Shown: positions 25,842 through 34,313, counted from the stretch's first letter. The stretch is 64,000 bases of DNA from Pseudomarimonas arenosa (GCF_014841215.1 NZ_JACYTR010000011.1:1-64000), one strand, 5' to 3'. The notes: generated from the sequence alone by a model not told the origin. Translations and numbers: made by a program.

Positions 25842-26648
25842 ATGAAACTTCGCGCCACACTTGGCCTCAGCGCCGGCCTGCTGCTGGCCGCCTCGACCGC
25901 CTCCGCCCACAAGCTCTGGATGCTGCCCTCGGCCACCGTCGCCACCCAAGGCCAGTGGGTGACCGTGGATGCAGCGGTGTCGAATGATCTGTTCTATTTC
26001 AACCATCGTCCGCTGGCCCTGGATGGCCTGCAGATCACCGCGCCGGATGGCAGCAAGCTCAGCCCGCAGTCAGTTCACACCGGCCACTTCCGCAGCGTGT
26101 TCGATCTGCCACTGGAGCAGAAGGGCAGCTACCGCCTGGCCTTGGTGATGGATGGGCTGTTGGCGAGCTGGGAAGCAGGCGGCGAAAGCAAACGCATGCG
26201 CGGCAGCCAGGCCGAAATCGAGGCCGCCGTGCCGAAGGACGCCAAGAACCTGCGCATCACCCACTCGACCTCGCGGGTCGAGACCTTCGTCACCGCCGGC
26301 GCACCGGATACCAAGGCACTGCAGCCAACCGGCCATGGCATCGAGTTGAAGCCGGTGACCCATCCCAACGATCTGTATGCCGGTGAAACTGCCAGCTTTG
26401 TCCTGCTGATCGACGGCCAGCCGGCAGCCAACCAGCCGCTTACCCTTACCCCGGGCGCCACCCGCTACCGCAACAGCCAGGATGAGCAAAAGCTCAATAC
26501 CAATGACTGGGGCGAGTTCAGCATTACCTGGCCGGCCCCGGGCATGTACTGGCTTAACACCAGCGTCGAGCAGGACAAGAACGTGAGCCCGCCGGCGACG
26601 ATGCGGCGTTTGGGTTATGCAGCGACTTTGGAGGTGTTGGCGCCTTGA
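25842..26648 (+). CDS. DUF4198 domain periplasmic protein
   Basis: The 268-residue exported protein (signal peptide MKLRATLGLSAGLLLAAST, cleavage near ASAHKLW) matches DUF4198 (PF10670). It shows the mature N-terminus HKLWMLPS, the FYFNHRPLALDGLQITAPDG strand and the C-terminal TNDWGEFSITWPAPGMYWLN. Family members are periplasmic and often lie with metal-uptake genes; a metal-binding or delivery role through the N-terminal His is suspected but unproven. TCCGGAG precedes the start. It is the third gene of the PepSY operon, 153 bp after DUF2271 with three hairpins between. Confidence 0.85.
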   Translation: MKLRATLGLSAGLLLAASTASAHKLWMLPSATVATQGQWVTVDAAVSNDLFYFNHRPLALDGLQITAPDGSKLSPQSVHTGHFRSVFDLPLEQKGSYRLALVMDGLLASWEAGGESKRMRGSQAEIEAAVPKDAKNLRITHSTSRVETFVTAGAPDTKALQPTGHGIELKPVTHPNDLYAGETASFVLLIDGQPAANQPLTLTPGATRYRNSQDEQKLNTNDWGEFSITWPAPGMYWLNTSVEQDKNVSPPATMRRLGYAATLEVLAP

Positions 26649-26906
26649 GGGGTGAAGCGAAGGGCCTCGGCCGCGCGAGAAGGGCGGGCCGTTCGACAGG
26701 CTCACGACAAGCCTGTGGCCCACCGTTGACGCGACGATGGTGGGCGGCACGCCCACCCTACACCTCTCGAATCGACAACGTTCGTAGGGTGGGCCGTTCG
26801 ACAGGCTCACGACAAGCCTGTGGCCCACCGTTGACGCAACTCCTACCGCCCCCTCACCCCAACCCCTCTCCCGCCGGGGGAGAGGGGCTAGAAGCCGAAT
26901 CCGCTC
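26649..26906. repeat. Paired palindromic repeats before the diflavin reductase gene
   Basis: Two direct copies of a block containing GGGCCGTTCGACAGGCTCAC, GACAAGCCTGTGGCCCACC and GTTGACGC lie at about 26685-26733 and 26789-26837. A GGTGGGCGGCACGCCCACCC palindrome lies between them, and a CCCCTCTCCC/GGGAGAGGGG arm lies at 26848-26892. This stretch sits inside the operon, just ahead of a GTG start, so it may affect expression of the last gene. Confidence 0.75.
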
Positions 26907-28496
26907 GTGATCCAAGCTCTGCTGCTACTTCTGCTGCTGGCCCTGGCAGTCATCGCCGCCCTGATTCAGGTCGAGGCCCTGCCCGAGCTGAGCCGCGCCG
27001 CCACGCGCTGGTGGGCGGCGGCGGGAATGCTACTGACCTATCTCACATGGTGTTTCTTACTGCTAAGTAAGCGACGACGAAGTCAGCGTGGCGAGCACGC
27101 AAGTCCTGAACCTGCTGGTACAACTTGGCTGCTGGCCTACGCCAGCCAAACCGGCACCGCGGTCGAAATTGCCCAGCGCAGTGCGGCGGCGCTGCGCGGT
27201 GCCGGCCAGGCGGTGGATCTGCGCGACCTTGGCAGCGTGAATACCGATGATTTGCGGCGTGCGTCGCGGGCGCTGTTTGTGGTAGCCACCACTGGCGAGG
27301 GTGAAGCACCGGAATCGGCGCAGGCCTTTGTTCACCGGGTGATGGCCCAGGCCCAGCCGCTGCCTCAGCTGCGCTCAGCAGTGCTGGCGCTGGGCGATCG
27401 CGAGTACCCGCAGTTCTGTGCGTTCGGCCACGCCCTGCAGGCCTGGTTGCAACAGGCCGGCAGTCAGGTCTTGCAGCCGCTGATCGAGGTCGATGCCGGC
27501 GAACCGGTTGCGCTGGCACGCTGGCATACTCTGTTGCAATCCTTGGCCGGCAAGCAAGCGATCGAGCTGGTCGCCACACCCCGCTTCGAGCGCTGGACGC
27601 TGGAACAACGGGTGGTGATGAATCCAGGCAGCCTAGGCCTACCGATCCATCTGCTGCGCCTGCGGCCGACCTCGGCGATAGCGCCCTGGCAGCCAGGCGC
27701 TATCGCTACGATCAAGCTACAGCAGGATCGTGCTCGGGTTCGCGCCTGGTTGGAGGCGCTAGTCGCGCAAGGCGCCGACTACTCGGCCGATCAGTGGCAG
27801 ATGCTGCAACGTCAGGCTCAGCTGTGCCGCCTGCCCTCGACCGCCAGTTGCCGCGGCCTGCCGTTTGCTGACTTGATCGTGCTGCTGCTGCCATTACCGC
27901 AGCGCAACTATTCGATTGCCTCCACCGCCGCCGATGGCGTGATCGATCTGCTGCTGCGCGAAACCCGCACGCCGCAGGGTGAACTCGGGCTCGGCGCCGC
28001 CTGGCTGTGTCAGGCCTGCGCCATCGGCGAGACAGTGGATCTGCATGTTCGAGAGAACCGGCAGTTCGGCCTACCCCCCGATTCGGCACCCTTGATCCTG
28101 ATTGGCGCCGGCACCGGCATAGCCGGTCTGCGCGCCCTGCTGCGTGGCCGGATGCAGCGCGGCAGTCGGCCGAACTGGCTGATCTTCGGTGAACGTCAAC
28201 GTAGTAGGGACGCTCTGTTCGATACCGAGCTGCAAGCGGCCCTGCAGTCGGGTGGCTTGCAACACCTCGACCAGGTGTACTCGCGCGATGGCGGAGAGAT
28301 TCGCCACGTGCAGGATCTGCTGGCAGCGCAAGCCCAACGCCTATGTCAATGGATAGAACAAGGCGCCCATCTGCGCATCTGCGGCAGCGCCGACACCATG
28401 GGCAAGGCCGTCGATCAGCAGTTGCAGGCCCTGCTCGGCAGCGCCGCCCTGGCCGCACTGACCGCCGAGGGGCGTTGTCGAAAGGATGTGTATTGA
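26907..28496 (+). CDS. Membrane-anchored diflavin reductase (CysJ-like flavodoxin/FAD/NAD)
   Basis: The 529-residue protein begins with two membrane helices (about 1-23 and 33-54). Next come a flavodoxin domain with the FMN loop ASQTGTA near residue 79 and ATTGEGEAPESAQ, then a shortened FAD-binding ferredoxin-reductase-like region with RNYS at 333-336, and a NAD(P) domain with GAGTGIAGLRALL. It ends in CRKDVY, the conserved terminus of CysJ/P450-reductase-like proteins. The start is GTG at 26907. It should pass NADPH electrons to a membrane partner, most likely the PepSY-TM protein at 24494, to reduce imported iron. That partnership is inferred from the operon. Confidence 0.87.
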   Translation: MIQALLLLLLLALAVIAALIQVEALPELSRAATRWWAAAGMLLTYLTWCFLLLSKRRRSQRGEHASPEPAGTTWLLAYASQTGTAVEIAQRSAAALRGAGQAVDLRDLGSVNTDDLRRASRALFVVATTGEGEAPESAQAFVHRVMAQAQPLPQLRSAVLALGDREYPQFCAFGHALQAWLQQAGSQVLQPLIEVDAGEPVALARWHTLLQSLAGKQAIELVATPRFERWTLEQRVVMNPGSLGLPIHLLRLRPTSAIAPWQPGAIATIKLQQDRARVRAWLEALVAQGADYSADQWQMLQRQAQLCRLPSTASCRGLPFADLIVLLLPLPQRNYSIASTAADGVIDLLLRETRTPQGELGLGAAWLCQACAIGETVDLHVRENRQFGLPPDSAPLILIGAGTGIAGLRALLRGRMQRGSRPNWLIFGERQRSRDALFDTELQAALQSGGLQHLDQVYSRDGGEIRHVQDLLAAQAQRLCQWIEQGAHLRICGSADTMGKAVDQQLQALLGSAALAALTAEGRCRKDVY

Positions 28497-28523
28497 AGTG
28501 GAGCCGCCGCTTTGTCGGCACGA

Positions 28524-29195
28524 TCAGCGCCCGACCAATCGTCCCACGGGTTCGACCCGCCACACTGCCCATAAGCACACTGCTAGCGCACCCAACATCA
28601 TGAGCCACTCCTTGCTGGCCAGCGTCCACAGCGTAGCGGCACTGAACAGCCCCCACGCCAGGGGCACGGGCAGCAACAGCCAGCGCCAGCGGCTGGCCAG
28701 ACAGGCGGGAATCACCAGGGTGCAAAGCAGGGTGAGATCGGGCGTCAAGCCGAGAAACTCGATCTGGTTCCATTGCCGTCCGAGCAGCACGCCAGCCAGC
28801 GGGTAGCCAATGGCCAGGGCAAGGATCAGCCAAGCGGCACGCGGATTGACCCGATGCGGCCGACGCAGCAGGGTGTCGCCGATCACGAAGCAGATCAGCA
28901 ACGCATGGGTCGCAATCGCCCAGGCGAAATTCGGCATCGCCCAGTGAATGCTGCCCAGGCGTTGCACCACGAAGGTCCAGGCCACCCACAGACAGGCGCC
29001 CGCCAGCAAGGCGCTGCCCCCCGCCCAGCGCTGAGCGGTGAGTGGACGGCGGCTGATCCATGGGGCCAGCAGCAGGGCCAACAGCGGCCACATGGCATAG
29101 CGATGCGCGCCCAGCTGCTGCTCGAACAGCCGCCAGTAGGCGCGCGGCGAGAACATCAGGAAATCGCTTAGCGAGTAAGTCCACCATTCGCTCAT
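28524..29195 (-). CDS. DUF6064-like integral membrane protein
   Basis: The 223-residue protein opens MSEWWTYSLSDFLMFSPRAYWRLFE, the characteristic start of DUF6064 membrane proteins. It has about six hydrophobic helices, among them MWPLLALLLAPW, LLAGACLWVAWTFVV, ATHALLICFVIGDTLL and WLILALAIGYPLAGVLL. The ATG at 29195 was chosen because it begins exactly with the family N-terminus; an upstream in-frame start exists at 29225. Function is unknown. It converges with the diflavin reductase (27 bp between stops) and lies downstream of the aldo/keto reductase on the same strand. A long minus-strand open frame at 27712-29310 over the reductase is an artefact. Confidence 0.75.
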   Translation of the reverse strand: MSEWWTYSLSDFLMFSPRAYWRLFEQQLGAHRYAMWPLLALLLAPWISRRPLTAQRWAGGSALLAGACLWVAWTFVVQRLGSIHWAMPNFAWAIATHALLICFVIGDTLLRRPHRVNPRAAWLILALAIGYPLAGVLLGRQWNQIEFLGLTPDLTLLCTLVIPACLASRWRWLLLPVPLAWGLFSAATLWTLASKEWLMMLGALAVCLWAVWRVEPVGRLVGR

Positions 29196-29324
29196 GACTG
29201 GGGCTTCCGCTGGATGGTCGGACAATGCAGATAGCGGAACTTCGGGCCAACCAGCAGAGGGCAGGGCAAGAACATGCCCGCCTCGGCAGACTCATTGAGC
29301 ATCTGCGCAATCTGAAGACCGTGA

Positions 29325-30305
29325 CTACAGCGCATCGACATACTCAACTAATTGCTTGCGCTGACTCTCATCAGGAAGCACGCCGCGGGCCGCCTGCATG
29401 TTTTCCCGCAGATGAGCCACCTGGCTGGTGGCGGGAATCGCGCAGGTCAGCGCTGGATGACTGACGATGAACTTGAGCAACAATTGCGACCAGGCATTGC
29501 ATTGCCACTCGCCGGCCCAGGGCGGCAGCGGATGGCGCTTGAGCCGGTCGATCAATACGCCTTGCTGGAACGGCCGGTTGGCGATCACCGCGATGCCACG
29601 CTCCTGCGCCAGGGGCAGCAGGCGCTGTTCGGCCTGACGATTGACCAGGTTGTAGCTGAGCTGGATGAAATCCAGCGGCTGCCGGCGCATTACCCGCTCG
29701 AATTCCTCGTGGCGCCGGCCTTCCGAGGTGGTGATGCCCACATAACGCAGCTTTCCATCGGCTTTCATCTGCAGCAAGGTGTCGAGATGCGCCTCCCAGC
29801 TGAGCAGATTGTGTACCTGCATCAGGTCGAAGCGGGTCACAGCCCAATGCCGGCGCGACTGTTCGATTTGCGAGCGGCCCTCGGCCGGGTCGGAGATCCA
29901 CACCTTGTCGGCCGAAAACACCTGGTCGGGGCGGCCCATGCTTTGCAGGGCCGCCCCAATCACCGACTGCGAGCTGCCGTACATGGGCGAAGAATCGATC
30001 AGCCGGCCTCCTTCGGCGAAGAAGGCTTCGATCACCGCGGCGCACTCGGCACGCAACTCAGCATCGTCGCCGACATTGAAGGTGATCCAGCTGCCAAGAC
30101 CGATCAAGGGCAACAGCTCGCCCGAGCTTGGAATGGGCCGTTGGATCAGCGTGTCAGCCCAGGCACGCTCAGTCACCCCCGAGGCCAAACTCAAGGCTAA
30201 GGCAGCCTGCAACAGGGTGCGCCGAGTCGGACCGTTGGCAGCCCGCATGGGCGCCGACGTCGATCGCTGGCTGAAGGCCAGGGCCCCGTGCCGACGCGCG
30301 CTCAT
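29325..30305 (-). CDS. Tat-exported aldo/keto reductase
   Basis: The 326-residue protein has a twin-arginine signal (TRRTLLQAALALSLASG, cleavage near AWADT) and an aldo/keto reductase barrel. The catalytic tetrad is visible: Asp in LIDSSPMYG, the Tyr four residues later, Lys in FSADKVW and His in LMQVHNLLSW. The C-terminal region keeps the PFQQGVL and IPATSQVAHLREN parts. The start at 30305 follows CGGAGAG; a second ATG at 30248 would give a shorter n-region. Periplasmic members of this group are poorly characterised. It shares strand and neighbourhood with the MerR regulator but no functional link is evident. Confidence 0.87.
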   Translation of the reverse strand: MSARRHGALAFSQRSTSAPMRAANGPTRRTLLQAALALSLASGVTERAWADTLIQRPIPSSGELLPLIGLGSWITFNVGDDAELRAECAAVIEAFFAEGGRLIDSSPMYGSSQSVIGAALQSMGRPDQVFSADKVWISDPAEGRSQIEQSRRHWAVTRFDLMQVHNLLSWEAHLDTLLQMKADGKLRYVGITTSEGRRHEEFERVMRRQPLDFIQLSYNLVNRQAEQRLLPLAQERGIAVIANRPFQQGVLIDRLKRHPLPPWAGEWQCNAWSQLLLKFIVSHPALTCAIPATSQVAHLRENMQAARGVLPDESQRKQLVEYVDAL

Positions 30306-30399
30306 CTGCACTCTCCGCTGTTCGCTCTGACCACCCTGACACTTTTCAGGCCAGAGTGCTTCGACAGAATTGCGGCTGCGGCCGCAGCGTTGCGGCTCA

Positions 30400-30813
30400 T
30401 CACGCCGCCCCTCGAGGCGGATGCTTCAGCGCTTCGAGTATGGTGCATTCGGCACGTTGGCCGCCGTGGCAGGCGGCAATGGTGCGCTGCAGTTCGTCCG
30501 CCATGCGCTGCAGGTCACTCAGTTTGGCCTTGATATCGGCCAAATGCTGGCGGGCCAGAGTGTCGACATCGACACAGGAAAGTCCTGGATCTTCTGCCAG
30601 CTGCAGCAGACTGCGGATCTCATCCAGACTGAAGCCCAGCTCGCGGCCGCGAGCAATGAAGCGCAAACGCTCGACGTCCTGCAATTGATAATGGCGATAG
30701 CCCGAGGCGCTGCGCGCCGGCGCGGGAAGCAGACCGATCCGCTCGTAGTAGCGGATGGTCTCGATGTGGCAGCCACTGGCTCTTGCCACGCCGCCGATGG
30801 TGAGCGAAGTCAT
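30400..30813 (-). CDS. MerR-family metal-sensing regulator (ZntR/CadR type)
   Basis: The 137-residue regulator starts at MTSLTIGGVARASG (30813). The winged helix is at 1-70 (IRYYERIGLLP, RHYQLQDVERLRFI) and a dimerisation helix follows. Three cysteines fall where ZntR-type sensors hold metal: Cys80 (GLSCVDV), Cys115 and Cys123 (ACHGGQRAEC). This predicts a divalent soft metal such as zinc, cadmium or lead. It is divergent from the CDF transporter, and the intervening 41 bp contain a MerR-type promoter with a 19-bp spacer. The C-terminus lacks the extra His-rich tail of some CadR proteins. Confidence 0.9.
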   Translation of the reverse strand: MTSLTIGGVARASGCHIETIRYYERIGLLPAPARSASGYRHYQLQDVERLRFIARGRELGFSLDEIRSLLQLAEDPGLSCVDVDTLARQHLADIKAKLSDLQRMADELQRTIAACHGGQRAECTILEALKHPPRGAA

Positions 30814-30815
30814 GC

Positions 30816-30846
30816 TTGACTCTGTAGTCGCTACAGGCCTGATCAT
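30816..30846 (+). promoter_or_regulatory. MerR-type promoter/operator with 19-bp spacer
   Basis: TTGACT (30816-30821) and GATCAT (30841-30846) are separated by 19 bp, the lengthened spacer typical of MerR-activated promoters. The spacer contains the dyad CTGTAG-TCG-CTACAG. It reads toward the CDF gene whose ATG is at 30855, so a transcript starting the usual 6-8 bases after the -10 would have almost no leader. Confidence 0.85.
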
Positions 30847-30854
30847 TGTGCGCC

Positions 30855-31529
30855 ATGAATGCAAAAGCCTCCACCTGCCACGGCTGCCAGGACAATGCTG
30901 ACCGCCTGAATCGCCCCGAACAGCCGGCGTTGCGACGCGTGCTGTGGGCCGTGCTGCTGATCAATCTCAGCTTATTCGTTGGCGAGTTCAGCGCGGGCTG
31001 GCTGGCCGCCTCGACCGCACTGCAGGCTGACTCCTTGGATGCGCTCGGCGATGCCGGTGTGTATGCGCTCAGCCTGTTAGTGGTCGGGCGAAGTCTGCGC
31101 TGGCGCGCCGGTGCCGCATTGGTCAAAGGAGTGGTGCAAGGGGTATTCGGTCTAATGGTAGCGGTGGAAGTGATTCGACGCTGGTTTGGCGATAGCACAC
31201 CGGCGGCCCCCCTGATGGTGATCACTGCCTGCGTGGCGATGCTGCTCAATCTCAGTTGCTTCCTGCTGCTCAACCGCTTTCGACATCACGACATCAATAT
31301 GCGATCTGTATGGCTATGCTCACGCAATGACGTGTTGAGTAATCTTGGCGTAATCGTCGCCGCGGGCGCGGTCGCCTGGTGGCAAAGTTCGATTCCGGAT
31401 CTGGTGGTGGGCGGCTTGATCGCCTCGTTGTTCTTGCACACATCCTGGTCCGTATTGCACGACGCCTGGCGAGACTGGCGATTGCCGGAACAACCCTGTG
31501 CTTCCGCAACAGACGCGGGCACCCCGTGA
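30855..31529 (+). CDS. Cation diffusion facilitator (CDF) family metal transporter, short form
   Basis: The 224-residue inner-membrane protein has about six helices and no C-terminal cytoplasmic metal domain. Helix 2 carries ADSLDALGDAG, with the two Asp residues four apart that form the transport site. Helix 5 reads LCSRNDVLSNLGV, where a Cys stands in the place of the usual His of the HxxxD pair. The N-terminus has CHGC, a possible metal-binding pair. Efflux of the metal sensed by the divergent MerR protein is the obvious role. The ATG at 30855 was chosen; an upstream TTG lies within the -10 element. The DUF3703 gene overlaps its stop codon. Confidence 0.85.
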   Translation: MNAKASTCHGCQDNADRLNRPEQPALRRVLWAVLLINLSLFVGEFSAGWLAASTALQADSLDALGDAGVYALSLLVVGRSLRWRAGAALVKGVVQGVFGLMVAVEVIRRWFGDSTPAAPLMVITACVAMLLNLSCFLLLNRFRHHDINMRSVWLCSRNDVLSNLGVIVAAGAVAWWQSSIPDLVVGGLIASLFLHTSWSVLHDAWRDWRLPEQPCASATDAGTP

Positions 31530-31894
31530 TCAGCGCCCGCCAAGCCTTCGAAGCAGAGTGGCAGCAAGCCCGGACTGCCTGGCGAACCGGCGACCTGAAC
31601 CTGGCGTTCCACCACCTGGAGCGGTCGCATATACTCGGTCAGCGCCACACCTGGCTGCACGTCAGAAGTCATCTTGGCATGGGCTGGGTCGGCTGGCTTC
31701 GCAGTGATGCCGGAGAACTACTGGGTCAAGCCATGCGAGTACTGGCGGCCTTGTTGTTCTCATCAATCTGGGTGCCGGCAGGGAACACTGGCGGCGCCAA
31801 CGTCAACCCGTTCAAGCCGATGTCGATTCCGCCGGATCTGGCCGACATTCTGCGCGCCGAGGAATTCAGGCGAGCCACACAACGAAATCGCTAA
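31526..31894 (+). CDS. DUF3703 family protein
   Basis: The GTG start at 31526 overlaps the TGA of the CDF gene, so translation is coupled. The 122 residues match DUF3703 (PF12487): FHHLERSHILGQ, three spaced His residues (RHTWLHVRSHLGM), a GQAMRVL helix and the C-terminal signature VPAGNTGGANVNPF, then PMSIPPDL. The motif-rich, His-containing domain is found beside MerR and CDF genes in other proteobacteria, so a part in metal handling is likely. Its mechanism is unknown. It converges with the TPR protein, 20 bp apart. Confidence 0.9.
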   Translation: MISARQAFEAEWQQARTAWRTGDLNLAFHHLERSHILGQRHTWLHVRSHLGMGWVGWLRSDAGELLGQAMRVLAALLFSSIWVPAGNTGGANVNPFKPMSIPPDLADILRAEEFRRATQRNR

Positions 31895-31914
31895 CGGGCT
31901 GCGACTCGCGCCGG

Positions 31915-33054
31915 CTACTCACCTTGCTCGGCCTTGAACGCGGCGTATTCGGTCGAGGCCAGCAGGCTCTGAAACACCGGCTCCTGGCGCATCGCCGCTT
32001 CCTCGAAATGGATTCCCAAGTCGGCCGCCTTGCGCAATGACGCCACCGCCGCTTCGTGTTGCCCCGTCTCGGCCAGATAAGCGACCAGTTCGACATGCGT
32101 CTCGGTCCGCTCCGGCGCCAGCGCGACCAGAGACTGAAGGGCCTCGGTGGCCTGCTGCGTACGTCCGAGCAGCTTCAACAGGCCGGCCACCAGCAACTGA
32201 TTCTCCTCGTCCTTCCCCACCTGTCGTTGCATGCGCTCCACCGCCCGCAGTCCGCGCGCATAGTCTTCGATGAAGTAGTAGTGGTCGACCAGGATGAACT
32301 GGGTTCGCGGATCATCACCAAATCGCTCGGCCAGGTCACTCAGGGCCTGGCGATATTCGGGTGCATCGGGGCTGAAGGCCAGCAGACCCACTCGCAGCAT
32401 GCTGAGTTCATACGAGCTCTTAGCCAGCTCTTTCATGCCAGCCAGCGCCTGCAACGCGGTTTCGCGATCGCCTTTGACCATGGCCGCCGCCAAGGTTCTG
32501 GTTTTCTCCAACTGGGCACGATCGATCCGCTGCAGTCCGAACAGCTGGCCGATCAGTCCGTCATCCATGCGCATCAATACGATGTTCTGCCGCATCGCAG
32601 CGCTGGCTGAACTGCCCATCATCAGCGAGGTCCAATCGACCACACATCCCGCAGGGCTCAGTTCAAACTCGATGTAATCAACGCCACTGCCAATTTCAGC
32701 CCCTTGCTTGCGCAACAAAGTCTTGCCGGCGGGCGCATTGGCCTGCCGCACGACCTGCATGCCGGAGTTCTTCAGACTTTGCAGCAGCCCGTTGGCCATA
32801 TCGGAGGCATTGGCGGCCAGCGCTGCCGGCAAACCGTCGCGAAGCGGATCATTGGCCGGGAGGTCGCGCATCACCCGCGTGGCCAGCCCCGAGGTATCGA
32901 GCAGTCGAGTCAGCCCCTGGGCGTCGTAATTGAGCACCGCGTTCAGTACCGCCTCGGCGCCACGCTGCTCGGCCGGGCATTCGGCCTGCGCCACCGAGGC
33001 AGATACCGCAGTGAGGGCCAAGGCCAGGGCAACCCATCGCGAAACTGAAGACAT
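31915..33054 (-). CDS. Secreted TPR-repeat protein of unknown function
   Basis: The 379-residue exported protein has a signal peptide (WVALALALTAVSASVAQA, cleavage before ECPAEQ). An N-terminal domain with two cysteines (GCVVDW, ECPAEQ) that may form a disulfide is followed by TPR-like helical repeats from about residue 190 (YEYRQALSDLAERFGDD, HYYFIEDYARGLRAVER, LLKLLGRTQQATEAL, LVAYLAETGQHEAAV). AGGAG precedes the chosen ATG at 33054. I do not recognise a family for the N-terminal half. It is divergent from the RDD gene, with 126 bp between starts. Confidence 0.65.
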   Translation of the reverse strand: MSSVSRWVALALALTAVSASVAQAECPAEQRGAEAVLNAVLNYDAQGLTRLLDTSGLATRVMRDLPANDPLRDGLPAALAANASDMANGLLQSLKNSGMQVVRQANAPAGKTLLRKQGAEIGSGVDYIEFELSPAGCVVDWTSLMMGSSASAAMRQNIVLMRMDDGLIGQLFGLQRIDRAQLEKTRTLAAAMVKGDRETALQALAGMKELAKSSYELSMLRVGLLAFSPDAPEYRQALSDLAERFGDDPRTQFILVDHYYFIEDYARGLRAVERMQRQVGKDEENQLLVAGLLKLLGRTQQATEALQSLVALAPERTETHVELVAYLAETGQHEAAVASLRKAADLGIHFEEAAMRQEPVFQSLLASTEYAAFKAEQGE

Positions 33055-33180
33055 CGGCCTGTACTCCTGATTGCTCGTGGTCTGGTGGCGCATTGTAGCC
33101 CTGACGCCGGCGGCAACTTGCGTCCACTCCAACGGCAAGCCAAGATTCAGCGCGGTTGTCCATTCAATGGGGGGATGAGG

Positions 33181-33675
33181 ATGAGTGACGATATTTACGC
33201 AGCACCCAAGGCTTCGCTGGAACTCGCCGACGGTACCGAGGAACTTGCCTCACGCTGGGCACGGCTGGGCGCGTCGATCATCGATACGTTGATACTGCTG
33301 GTCGTCGTCATACCCCTGCAGTGGGCGTCGGGGGTGTTTGACTATGTGATGCGGGGAGAGCAGCCGCCCATGCTGTATTCGATTGGCTTTCTGCTGCTTG
33401 GCCTGGTGGTGTTCGCCCTGCTGCACGGCAAGTTTCTGCTCAGCGATGGGCAGACCATCGGCAAGAAGGTGCTGTCGATCAAGATCGTCGACACGGCCGG
33501 CCAGGTGCCTGTCCTGCCGACCTATCTGAAGCGCTACGGCGTGTATTTCCTGCCCGGCAACATCCCGATCATCGGCGGCATTCTGAGCCTGATCAACATC
33601 CTGTTCATCTTCGGCGAGAAGCGCACCTGCGTGCATGACATCGTGGCCGGCACCCGTGTGGTGGTGGCGCGCTAG
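33181..33675 (+). CDS. RDD family membrane protein
   Basis: The 164-residue protein begins MSDDIYAAPKASLELADG and then carries an RDD domain (PF06271): ASRWARLGASIIDTLILL, a second helix LLLGLVVFALLHG, the GQTIGKKVLSIKIVD motif and a last helix IIGGILSLINILFIFG followed by TCVHDIVAGT. RDD proteins are small integral membrane proteins of mostly unknown role, and some move ions. A G-rich ribosome site precedes the ATG at 33181. It probably forms a unit with the next two small genes. Confidence 0.85.
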   Translation: MSDDIYAAPKASLELADGTEELASRWARLGASIIDTLILLVVVIPLQWASGVFDYVMRGEQPPMLYSIGFLLLGLVVFALLHGKFLLSDGQTIGKKVLSIKIVDTAGQVPVLPTYLKRYGVYFLPGNIPIIGGILSLINILFIFGEKRTCVHDIVAGTRVVVAR

Positions 33676-33740
33676 CACACAGCTATCCCGGTCACAACCG
33701 GAGCCCGGTGACGTCTGGTGGACAAAGCGGGAGTGAAATA

Positions 33741-33944
33741 ATGGAAAAGCTTGCCTATGTGCTGTTGGGAATCGTCGCCGGGTTCTGGCTGCTTGGCTTG
33801 TTGTTCGGCCTGATTGCAGCCTTTCCAATCGGCCTGATCGGGCTACTGGGCGTGATCGGCATCGGCTTGTTGTTGATCAAGGTGTTCAAGGAACGCCTCG
33901 GCAACAGCGAGGACGATCACTACGACCGCAACGTCGACCAATAA
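33741..33944 (+). CDS. Small hydrophobic membrane protein (67 aa)
   Basis: The start at 33741 follows GGGAGTGAAATA. The protein has one long or two short hydrophobic helices rich in Gly, Leu and Ile (about residues 5-47) and a charged tail KVFKERLGNSEDDHYDRN. No family is recognised. The YbjQ gene begins 10 bp after its stop, so the two are co-translated or at least co-transcribed. Confidence 0.65.
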   Translation: MEKLAYVLLGIVAGFWLLGLLFGLIAAFPIGLIGLLGVIGIGLLLIKVFKERLGNSEDDHYDRNVDQ

Positions 33945-33954
33945 GGAGCCGCGC

Positions 33955-34293
33955 ATGTTGATCACCACCCAGGATCGCTTGGACGATCGAGACATCGAAC
34001 GCACGATCGGCCTTGTACGCGGCAATACGATTCGTGCCCGCCATGTCGGCAAGGACATCCTGGCCGGCCTGCGCGCCATCGTCGGCGGCGAGATCATCGA
34101 GTACACCAAGATGTTGGCCGAAGCTCGCGAACAGGCGATCGACCGGATGAAGAAAGAGGCGCGGCTTCGCGGCGCGGATGCCATCGTCGGTGTGCGCTTC
34201 ACCACCTCGGCGGTGATGGCCGGCGCATCTGAGCTGCTGGCCTATGGCACCGCAGTGAAATTGCGCCCCTCCGACGCAACCAATACCGGGTAG
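33955..34293 (+). CDS. YbjQ/UPF0145 family protein
   Basis: The 112-residue protein covers the full YbjQ domain (PF01906): GLVRGNTIRARHVGKDI near the start, VGGEIIEYTKMLAEAREQAIDRM in the middle helix, GADAIVGVRF and a final AYGTAVKL strand. Members form a pentameric dodecin-like fold and have been called heavy-metal-binding without strong proof. AAGGAGC precedes the ATG. It sits 10 bp behind the small membrane protein. Confidence 0.9.
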   Translation: MLITTQDRLDDRDIERTIGLVRGNTIRARHVGKDILAGLRAIVGGEIIEYTKMLAEAREQAIDRMKKEARLRGADAIVGVRFTTSAVMAGASELLAYGTAVKLRPSDATNTG

Positions 34294-34313
34294 GCGACGG
34301 TCGAGCGCTTGCA

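Noticed and set aside
27712-29310. Minus-strand open frame of 532 codons over the diflavin reductase and DUF6064 genes
   Set aside because: It is antisense to a clear flavodoxin/FAD/NAD protein, has low-complexity Arg/Ala-rich translation and no family motif.
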